From positions 34,959,001 through 35,023,000 of the forward strand of contig NC_016131.3 in assembly GCF_000005505.3 (NCBI RefSeq): DNA of 64,000 nt, in the 5' to 3' direction. Positions 55,645-64,000 of the stretch are shown piece after piece. Within the stretch, counting starts at the first letter, position 1. Each line of letters begins with the position of its first letter. The DNA is from Brachypodium distachyon. Taxonomy: Eukaryota; Streptophyta; Magnoliopsida; Poales; Poaceae. The notes under the pieces were generated by a model that saw nothing but the letters and a program-made list of their open reading frames with translations, did no database searches and was not told the DNA's origin. The position numbers and the translations under genes are program-made.

Positions 55645-58266
55645 ATGGGAGACATCGCGCTGTGCGGCCAGCTCCTCCTGGACAACGTCGTCGACGGCGA
55701 GTTCCAGCTCCCCTCCGACGCCGAAGACCTCTTCAGCATCCTCGAGACATGGGAAGACTGCGTGAACGGTAGCGCCGCTACGACGGCGTTGAGCCCCACG
55801 TCCGGCGCCAGCAGTGGTGCGCTGTTGGCGCCACCAGACAGCAAGCTGGGCAGCAAGCGGCGAATGGCGCCGCAGGATCAGGAAGATAACGATGACACGG
55901 CGGCACAGGCGCAGAAGAGGCGAAAGTGCTCGCCGGAGGCCCCGAAGACGGCGCACATCACGGTGGAGCGCAACCGGAGGAAGCAGATGAACGAGCACCT
56001 CGCCGCGCTGCGGTCGCTCATGCCGTGCTTCTATGTCAAGCGTGTAAGATCATCTTTGCTCTCCATCTCTGCTGCTTGTTTAATTAGAGTACCAGCTTAA
56101 ATCGTTTGGCTAACATGTGTTGTTAGCCAACCACTGGATGGTTTATTACTCCACGTTCTACAAATACAAGTCTACCAATAATGCACAACTTCGACTCGGT
56201 ACTGTAGATCAGTTATTGTCATCAACCTCCCTTGATCTTCCTCATTGGGATCTGGGCCTACGTGACGTGCAATGCCTGCCAAGTGAGTCAATTTCAACGA
56301 AATAGACCTCGTCACGAAAGTATTTCACAGGATGAACTCCACGTGAAACTATTTCACCGAGATAACCTTTTGCTCAGCGTCCGACAGCGTGGCGCTATCC
56401 TCCATAGCTTAGTGCTTCTCCGCGCTATACCCTTGCGAGCGTGGCCAAGCACGACCAGCGTGGCCAGCCTAGGCCCCACATGCAGTTGGGTAGCGTCTGA
56501 GGGCTGGGCGTTGAGCAAAAGGGTTAGATATGTGAAATAGTTTCAGGTCGAATTTTTTTTTTAAATAGTTTCGTCACGAGGTCTTTTTTGTCGAAATCGA
56601 CGCCAAGTGAGTGCTCTTGGCCCGGACTATCTAACCGATCGTTTAGTAGTATGCTAGTCCGCTAGTATCCTCTTGGAAACCCTGAGCAGCTTAGACAGTC
56701 TGCTTCATTTATCACCTAATTGTTGAAGCAAGCATGCACCTAGCTTGGATTGCAATGTTGGATGCCATTATATTTTTTTTAAGTATGGCATTATATGAAA
56801 GTCGTATCTATGTTTTGTGGTTCAGGGCGACCAAGCATCCATCATAGGAGGGGTGGTGGACTACATCAAGGAGCTGCAGCAAGTGAAGCAGTCCCTGGAG
56901 GCCAAGAAGCAGCGCAAGGCCTACACGGAGCAGGTCCTCAGCCCACGCCCGCTGCCATCGCCCAGCCCGCGGCTCCCTCTCAGCCCGCTCCTCAAGTCCA
57001 CGCCGCCGCTCAGCCCGCGTCTCGCCACGATGAGCCCCTGCAGGACGCCCCCGACGCCCGGAAGCCCCTACAAGCTCATCCGGCCCCTGCCCCTGCCACC
57101 AACAATGTCGTCAGGCTCCTCCGCCTACGTGTCCCCGGCGATGACGCCGACCGGCTGCCACGAGCCGTCGCTGGAGGCCATCGCGGCGGAGCTATCGGTG
57201 TACGCGGCCAACAGGCAGGCGACGCTCCTCCCTGACGTGAGGGTGGAGTTTCGCGGCGCCAACCTTGTGCTCAAGACGGTGTCGCCCCGCGCGCCGGGGC
57301 AGGCGGTGAAGATCGTCGCGGCGCTGGAGGGACGGGCGCTGGAGATCCTCCACGCCAAGATCAGCACGGTCGACGACACCGACGTCAATGCCTTCACCGT
57401 CAAGGTGTGTATACTCCTACTGTCCTATATATACCCTACAGCCGCAGCTAGCATAGCCCAACTTCAGCTAGATAGGCTTGCAAGTTCTTGCATGCCATAG
57501 TCTTCCGCTTCTCTCAATCGGTCACCAGCATGTATGAACATGGTAGTAAAAGCATGATGGGGCCATTCAAAACACTAGTACATGCATGGACATACCAAAG
57601 TTGAAGAGATCTGCATTTGTTTCATGTGAGGTTCGTGTAAAGTGCATGCATGAATGGCTACTGCCCAATCATGCTGAAGCTGCACTGGTCATAAATGTGC
57701 CCTGGATGGCTATAGCTTAGGTTGGACCCGGACATGCCTGCCTTCGTGTTCAAAACAGGGCTCACCATATCTATGCAAGGTTGCTCGGAATAGTATCTTG
57801 GTTGGTGATAGTAATAGTACACTATCTATTCATGAATTGCACATGAACCAACCTGTGACACCAAGCATTGTAAAAAAAGCAACAAAAACTGTTGACACAA
57901 AGTCTTCTAAAGCTAGTGGAAATTAAAGATGAACAATACATTCCAACGTACGGATCGAACGCACCGCACTTGCTAGGTACGGAGTAGTACATATTTTCGC
58001 ATCTTAAATTTTGAACCTCAATTTCGTTATGACACTCATGTATGAAGTCTCCCATTATACAGCTGTTTCAACATGTAAAAACGGATTGCTCATAACATGT
58101 CGATTTCGTCATCACCCTCATGCAGTAACCTTTTCTACCAGTCGTCCCATGAGTTTATTGGAGTTGCTGACACTATACATATATGTGTACCTTCCCACAG
58201 ATTGGAATCGAGTGTGAGCTCAGCGCGGAAGAACTGGTACAAGAGATTCAGCAAACGTTCTCGTGA
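55645..58266 (+). CDS. SPCH: SPEECHLESS-type bHLH transcription factor (stomatal lineage)
   Basis: Exons 55645-56043, 56826-57404 and 58201-58266 (GT-AG, all phase 0) give 347 residues. The N-terminus MGDIALCGQLLLDNVVDGEF is of the grass SPCH type. The bHLH domain (about 101-160) has the DNA-contact residues H104, E108 and R112 in HITVERNRRKQMNEHL, then LMPCFYVKRGDQASIIGGVV. Residues ~171-245 are a Ser/Pro-rich region with about twelve SP or TP sites, matching the MAPK-target domain that distinguishes SPCH from MUTE and FAMA; phosphorylation there is known to destabilise the protein. Residues ~255-345 form the conserved ACT-like C-terminus ending ELVQEIQQTFS. In grasses SPCH acts in the nucleus, with ICE/SCREAM partners, to start stomatal cell files. 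Intron 1 contains a Mutator-type MITE. SPCH1 and SPCH2 paralogues cannot be told apart here. Confidence 0.93.
56287..56601. mobile_element. Mutator-type MITE in SPCH intron 1 (315 bp, 9-bp TSD)
   Basis: GCCAAGTGA is present directly before (56278-56286) and after (56602-56610). The termini GTCAATTTCAACGAAATAGA and, inward from the right, GTCGATTTCGACAAAAAAGA start ~75-bp inverted repeats that share GACCTCGT(C/G)ACGAAA. A 9-bp duplication is the mark of Mutator-like elements. No coding capacity. Confidence 0.88.
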
Positions 58267-59040
58267 ACGTGTCACTCTTGCTTAATTAAAGCCCTATCCG
58301 GAAAGCGGGTACTGTGCGGGCACTAAACCGTTTGGTGTTAAACTCTCCTATTCGGACAAGGACTGAATTCGTCGAACTAACGTCCACGATGCATCGTCAC
58401 GCATATATAGATTGATCAATGCATCTGCGTGTCGGTTAAGGTGGTGTTTGGTTCCAGAGTGACGTGGAATGAAGTTGAACCATCCCATTCCTATGAGAAT
58501 AGAATGGTTCTAGTTTGTTGTCTGGTTGAGAAGATGGAACGGTAGAATGAAATGGTTCCATTTTCTGTTTGCTTAGAGAGATGGAACACGATACAATGAT
58601 GTATTCACCTTCTGGTAAACTTACCACTAGATGAATTAACACGTTATTTGTATAAGCAATAGGTCTTTACCGGACTTGGAACTGAAATCAAGTAGCACCG
58701 GAGGAGATTAGTGAATACTCCTCAGTTGAGAGAGGCCATGCATGGTGTGACCAATTTTTCAGTCTGATTTTCAAAGCAAATGGTCTTAAATCTCATTTGT
58801 TGTACCGAAACCATTGGACTAAGATACGAGGGTCATCCTTGTTCTCTCTTCTCCCACGTGCTATTGTTGGACTGAGATCCGACCAGCAAGCACATGGACA
58901 TATCTCTGACTAAAAAACAAACAGATTCTTAATAGTAAAAACCGTTTTATTAAATCTTGACGTCACATCACAAGCCACGGATACGAGGGCGACACCTCCC
59001 CGCCCCCCAACAAACAGGCATCAATTTTCATGGTCGTTAA
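58267..59040. other. intergenic DNA downstream of SPCH
   Basis: Includes the SPCH 3' UTR. 58440-58640, starting GGTGTTTGGTTCCAGAG, resembles the end of a PIF/Harbinger or hAT-type element with diverged internal repeats of ATGGAAC and GGTTCC. No gene. Confidence 0.4.
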
Positions 59041-62000
59041 ACAGCAAAAGAGTGGGCCAATGAGAGAGGGAGGCCGACCCTGGAGAAGCTAGACGGGGTG
59101 TTCGTTTCAGTGGATTGGGATGCAGCTAACCCTAACGCGTTTCTCTCAGCCCTGAGTATACTACTGTGTCGGACCACGCACCGCTGCTGTTGGAACTGGA
59201 TGCGGACATCAGCGTGGGCTGTAGATTTTACTTCGAGGCCCACGGGGCCAAGGCGGATGATGGACTTCAACAAGTGGTGAAGGAGGCTAGCTTGGGATTC
59301 AGTGGAAAATGTGGTGAATCTATTTGTTTCGTAGATGTGCTGCCAAGGTTGAGAGTTTGTGCCAAGAAGCTTCTGAGCTGGAGCGACAAATTCATCGGTA
59401 ACATCAAACTCCAATTGCTTTTGGCCACCGAGATTATCCTACGCCTAGATATTGCCATGAAAACTCGCATCCTCTCTCCTGTGCTTGAGTGCTCTGCGAT
59501 GTACGCTGAAAAGGAAATTCTTAGAGCAACTCTAGCAGATACCGAAAAGAGGGGCCAAACTAGTTATCGGTTTAGGGGGCAAAAAATGGCCAGATCAGAT
59601 ACCGAATAGTTGCGGAAACCGAAAAAAATAAATCAGATTTACCGAATAGGAGCCCTCGAACCTGGATATCCTCGGTCCCGTCGCGGTACCGAAGTGGCCT
59701 CGAAAAACGGTTGGCGAAGGATATTTCAGCCCGCGTCGTGACGTTTTTGTCTTCTCCCTATCTTCCCCGACACGCTGCTCCTGTGATTTTGCGCTGTCAC
59801 CACCGCATCCGCACCGCCGGTCGCTGTTCCGCTTCTCCCTGCCGCCGCCAACGCTTCTACGCTATCCGCCACTGCCCCGTGAACTTCCGCCGCTAGTTCC
59901 CCCGAGCTAGGAGCACCCAAACCGCTGCCCTTGCCGCCGTCGCCGCAGCTGTTTGCCCGCTTTGCAGGAGCTGCAGAAGGATCCAAATCCGACGCCGTCT
60001 AGCCAGAGGAGGCCAACTTCGCTCGATCTACAAGCAAATCCTCCACCCCCCCCCCCCTCGCCGGAAAAGGTAAATTTCTCATATTGTCTGAAATGTATGA
60101 ACTGAATCCATTGTCGATTTTTAACTGTTGAACTGTCATATTATATTCGATTTGCGGTACCAGTTTGCATTACCGGCAGAACAGAATCCGAAAACTGAAC
60201 CGAATAAGGCTGGTCCTTTTCGATCCGAAAAACACTGATTCGGTTCACTGAATACGCGTTTTTTTGGTTCGATTTTTTCGGTAACTGCTAGAGTTGCTGT
60301 TAGGGTTCTCTTCTTTGGAGCGCACCTTTGCCAAGTAGAAAACGAGGATTCTATGGCTGCAAGAGGGGGATGCAAATACGAAATTCTTTCATATGAAGGC
60401 TAGCCATCGCATGAGAAAGAATTTCATTGCCAAACTGCAAGTGGAGGGGCAGTTATAAATGGAACATGAGGCCAATTCCGAGGCGGTTGATTCCTTGTTG
60501 GGAGTGGCGTCGGACAGGCCATTTGGGTTTGATCTTGACTTTTTGCAAATTCCCACCTTCGAGTTGGGAGATTTGGAGGATGGATTCACGGCTGAGGAAG
60601 TGTGGGACACAATCAAAGCCATGCCACATGACAAATGCCCCGGGTCGGATGGGTTTACAGGCAAGTTCCTCGCAACTTGATGGGCAACTGTCAGGGAGGA
60701 TATCATGGAATGTTTCAATTCATTCTATCACATGAAGTTGCGTGGACTGGATTATATCAGCCAAGCCCTCATTTGCTTGCTGCCCAAAAAACAGGATGCA
60801 TTGCTCATTAGGGACTTCAGGCCGGTGAGTTTAATTCATGGCATTAGCAAGCTTATCGCCAAGGTGTTGGCTTCTCGTTTGGCGACTAGGTTACCAGAAA
60901 TTGTTGGCCCACATCAAAGTGCATTCACTAGGGGACGTTGCCTCCATGATAACTTTGCGATGGTGCAAGGTTAGGTGCGCTACCTAAATTCTGCAAGAAG
61001 GGCCACAATTCTTCTCAAACTTGACATTACAAAGGCTTTTGATTTGCTTAGCTGGGCTTTTCTTTTTGATGTAATGGTCAAGCTTGGGTGTGGGGCCTGA
61101 TGGATAAACTGGATTGGTGGGCTGCTAGGTACTGCTACAACGAAGATATTGATGAATGGCATCACGTGAGAGATTATCACCCATCGACGTGGGTTGCGGC
61201 AAGGGGATCCCCTGTTCCCGATGCTATTTGTCATGTCCATGGATGTGCTTAATCACCTTTTGAACAGGGCCACAAAAGAGGGGATCCTGCAAGACTGTGG
61301 ATTGCGACGAAGAGCTTCAATCTTTGCGGATGATGTGGTGACTTTCATCAAACCGGTGGCTGAGGACATTAGGCATTGCTCTGCACTTCTCGCTGATTTC
61401 GATATGGCCTCTGGTTTGTGTGCGAATCTTTCCAAGTCGGCTACGTAGTTGATCCAATGCCTCAACAGTGCAAAGAATTTGGTCTCGCCGGAGCTTAGTT
61501 GTCCAATCGCCGACTTCCCATGCTATTATTTGGGACTGACTCTTGGTCTCAGGAAGATATCGACGGCGCAGTTGCAGGGGCAAGTGGACAAGATCAGCAG
61601 AAAGTTGCAGAGTTGTTGTGCCTCGATGGTGTCCATTGGAGTTGGAGGTAGGCTAACCCTAATTAAGTCTGTCCTCTGTGTGATTCCGGTTTACGCGATG
61701 CTATCGCTCGACCTGCCGATGTCCACCATCAAGAGCATGGAGAAGATTTGCAGTGGCTTTCTTTGGAAAGAGAGGAAGGAAGCTCGTGGAGGGCATTGCC
61801 TACTGGCTTGGGATGAGGTTTGCTCGCCGGAGTGGGTCGATGGTCTAGGAATCCCAGACCTACGCCTCCCGAATTCTCCCCTTCGTGTGCACTGGTGCTG
61901 TTCAGGATGGAAAGGCTACTTTCTTTTGGAGTGATCCTTGGATTGATGGGCAGAGAATCAAGAATCTCTTTCCTGCCATCTATGCGAAGAGGCCTTGATC

Positions 62001-62760
62001 TGACATGGAAAGAACTGTCAGTGATTGTCTGCAGGATAACTGCTGGATTAGGAACATAGACCCTGATCTAAAAGAGCATGGCATCGACGACTTGCTTAGT
62101 TTGTGGGACCGTTTGGCGGATGTGGAACTGATGGCTGGGGAAGATTCTTTTAGGTGGAATTGGACGTCGTCTGGCCACTTCTTGCCAGGCCTAATTCTTG
62201 GCGAGTCTGCGTATCATGTGCTTTTCGAGGGAATAACTGAATTTGCTGGGCAAGACCTAATTCATAAATCCAAGGCTCCTGCTAAATGTAAGTTCTTCCT
62301 ATGGTTGGTGAGTAGATAGTGTTGTTGGACCTTGGACAGACTCCAGCGGAGAGGATTAGATCACCCGCCAAGCCGCCCTCTCTGCGAGCAAGATCAGGAG
62401 ACAATCGACCACCTGCTGATCGGTTGTGTTTGCGCAAGAATGGTCTGGTTTGAAGCGCTGGAGTACTGGGGTCTACTGAATTGGATGCCAGGTGTGGATG
62501 CAAGCCTGTAGGACTGGTGGACAGCGATTCCACTTGAAGGCGAGATGAGGAAGGATTTCACTACTAATGTGGCATTGATTTGTTGGTCTATTTGCAAACA
62601 CAGAAATATAGTAGTCTTTGACGGCAAGAAACCCAGTGTGGCCAGGATCACAACAGAGATCAGCAAGGAAGGTGAGAATTGTAGGCAGGCAAAGCTTATT
62701 AGGGATAGCGGTCAAAGTAGAATTACTGTGTGCGGTATACCGTGGAGGGATACTGGCTAA
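59041..62760 (+). pseudogene. LINE ORF2 (endonuclease end, RT, zf-RVT), frameshifted
   Basis: The endonuclease end reads RWANEREGRPTLEKLDGVFV and SDHAPLLLELDA. After the Harbinger insert, RWLQEGDANTKFFHMKASHR continues, in fragments, into RT: PHDKCPGSDGFTGKFLAT, ICLLPKKQDALLIRDFRPVS, GPHQSAFTRGRCLHDNF, LLKLDITKAFDLLSW, GLRQGDPLFPMLFVMSMDVL and the catalytic FADD in SIFADDVVTF. The post-RT region has RLTLIKSVLCVIPVYAM and SKAPAKCKFFLWLVSR, then a zinc-binding CEQDQETIDHLLIGC and LICWSICKHRNIVVFDGKK. All standard plant L1 blocks are in order; several stops and frameshifts make it inactive. Confidence 0.88.
59524..60299. mobile_element. PIF/Harbinger-type non-autonomous element (776 bp, TSD TTA)
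   Basis: Left end GAGCAACTCTAGCAG and right end read inward CAGCAACTCTAGCAG are 15-bp inverted repeats with one mismatch, flanked by TTA (59521-59523, 60300-60302). Subterminal regions repeat ACCGAATA(G/C) and AACCGAA words in both orientations. It contains a C12 run (60046-60057). No transposase. Removing it joins the LINE endonuclease and RT linker sequence. Confidence 0.85.
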
Positions 62761-62860
62761 GTTGTAATAACAAAACATGTACTTGCTGCTCCGCAGCCTT
62801 CTTTCTTAGTCGATGATACACCCGCTTAAATGTATTCTAGAAAACGAAAGAACAAAAGAA

Positions 62861-63217
62861 TAGGCCTACTGGGGCAGAAAAATAAATAGGCTGCTTCCTC
62901 AGGCAGCTGGGCTCAGGACCTGCTGCGTTGGCATTCAATCAGCACCGGACTGCTGGTAAACCTAGTCACCACTGGATTTGGTATTTGAAGAGACCGGATG
63001 TTCGTTCAGTATTCTCGAATCCTTTTCCACATCAAAACGCCAATATGAGAAATATATTTAATTGATACAAAAATAAGATGTTTTATAGGGGAAATCTAGA
63101 GATGTTTTTGGATACCGTTTTGGATACCATGCCTACCAAACGGCTCATTTGGGGTTTTAATGTTTTTGGATACCATTTTGGATTCGGGGTGGGGGCTATT
63201 ATTTTACAAACATTAGT
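62861..63217. other. spacer between two LINE remnants
   Basis: AT-rich, with a short repeated word TTTTTGGATACC(G/A)TTTTGGAT (63105-63185). No gene. Confidence 0.45.
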
Positions 63218-64000
63218 TTTTTTTCGAAAATGGGTGGAAGCCCCGGCCTCTGCATCGAAACGATGCACATAGCCATTTTTATTGCAAAGATAAAAAAGTA
63301 GGTCTTACAAGTCACCGACAAGCAATCGTGGAAACAAAAATAAGCCAGCAAAAACATCAAACATGGTGACTAAAATTGAAGGTGTTTAGTACACCGCCAG
63401 CCAGCCCAGTTGAAGATATCCTGAGAGACTGTGTCCAGCCGGTTGCGTCCAAAATCCATAAGCCACCACAGGTGCGCAGGAAGCAGGAAAGCTTATAGTC
63501 GGATCCAGTGCGTAGCTTTGAAGATAATCTGGAAAAAATGGTGAACTCTGGATCGATTAAAAACCGCATCGTTTCTGCAATTCCAGATAGCCCAACAGAA
63601 AGCCGAAACTCCCATCCGTATATGAGCTTTAAGTTTTTTCTCTACCCCATTAAGCCAGTTGCCAAACAAATTAGTAATTGACGTCAGGGGTGGAAGATTA
63701 AATGTAATAAAAATGATGCGCCAAATAATACGGACAAGAGGGCAGGAGAGAAAAAGATGTTGAATGCTCTCATCAGCATCACAGAAAAAACATTTTAAGC
63801 TCCCATCCCAATTCCGTTTTGCAAGATTGTCCTTAGTTAATAACCTGTCGATCGAGAAACCACATAAAATTTTGACTTTAGAGGGAATCTTTAGCTTCCA
63901 AATATATTTCGGCTGAAATACTGTTTGCCCATACATAAAGTCCGGGTACATACACTTTACAGAGAAGACACCAGAGGAAGTCAGACTCCAAACAAATCTG
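63218..64000 (-). mobile_element. L1-type LINE 3' end, truncated by the window edge
   Basis: Reading right to left: KYIWKLKIPSKVKILCGFSI, then CFFCDADESIQHLFLSCPLV (zinc-binding pattern C-C-H-C) and FCWAIWNCRNDAVFNRS, the classical C-terminus of plant L1 ORF2. The frame is open from 63951 to 63493. The 3' UTR ends with GATGCAGAGGCCGGGG and an A-run (T-run 63217-63224 on the plus strand). The upstream part lies beyond the window. Confidence 0.85.

Larger units (their letters stand above)
59041..62860 (+). mobile_element. L1-type LINE, ORF2 nearly complete but inactivated
   Basis: Starts in the endonuclease C-terminal part and runs through RT to the C-terminal region. It is 5'-truncated and split by a 776-bp Harbinger-type element. 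The 3' end near 62860 is followed by A-rich sequence. Confidence 0.85.

Overview
This is plant nuclear DNA, almost certainly from a grass (Poaceae). The coding exons are GC-rich and interrupted by GT-AG introns. Stowaway-type MITEs ending in CTCCCTCC and flanked by TA occur every few kilobases. The retrotransposon families are typical of grasses: Ty3/gypsy Tat-like elements with an antisense ORF, Ty1/copia elements, L1-type LINEs and CACTA elements. The species cannot be named from the window alone. No bacterial genes, rRNA genes, functional tRNA genes or CRISPR arrays are visible.

Only four intact host genes can be supported: (i) a single-exon, membrane-anchored L-type lectin-like protein without a kinase (19080-20078, minus); (ii) the nuclear gene for the plastid 30S ribosomal protein bTHXc/PSRP4 (24938-25862, plus, three exons); (iii) a single-exon 182-residue plant protein of unknown function (28487-29035, minus); (iv) the stomatal-lineage bHLH factor SPEECHLESS (55645-58266, plus, three exons). 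They do not form a functional cluster.

The rest is mainly nested transposons. 1-6.1 kb: a minus-strand gypsy element, itself split by a solo LTR, sits inside a plus-strand copia element. 6.2-19 kb: LINE remnants, a gypsy gag fragment, a purine-rich tract, and a CACTA end holding a Tat-type deletion derivative. The CACTA has entered a LINE whose endonuclease is also split by a solo LTR. 20.4-23.6 kb: a 3.2-kb TA-flanked mariner/Stowaway-like unit carrying spliced exons of an atypical E2F (DEL) gene. 25.9-32.8 kb: intergenic DNA with MITEs and tRNA-like repeats around the 182-residue gene. 33.4-36 kb: a degenerate ~33-bp repeat array split by a copia deletion derivative. 37.4-38.5 kb: a solo LTR inside an oppositely oriented LTR. 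44.1-49.2 kb: a full-length but inactivated copia element inside a LINE. 52.9-55.2 kb: a long inverted-repeat structure enclosing one copia LTR, its primer-binding site and a gag start. 59-62.9 and 63.2-64 kb: LINE remnants, the first split by a Harbinger-type element.

Target-site duplications read directly from the sequence allow much of the nesting order to be worked out. In several cases, removing the insert and one TSD copy restores continuity of the interrupted sequence. All statements come from reading the sequence; no database search was run.
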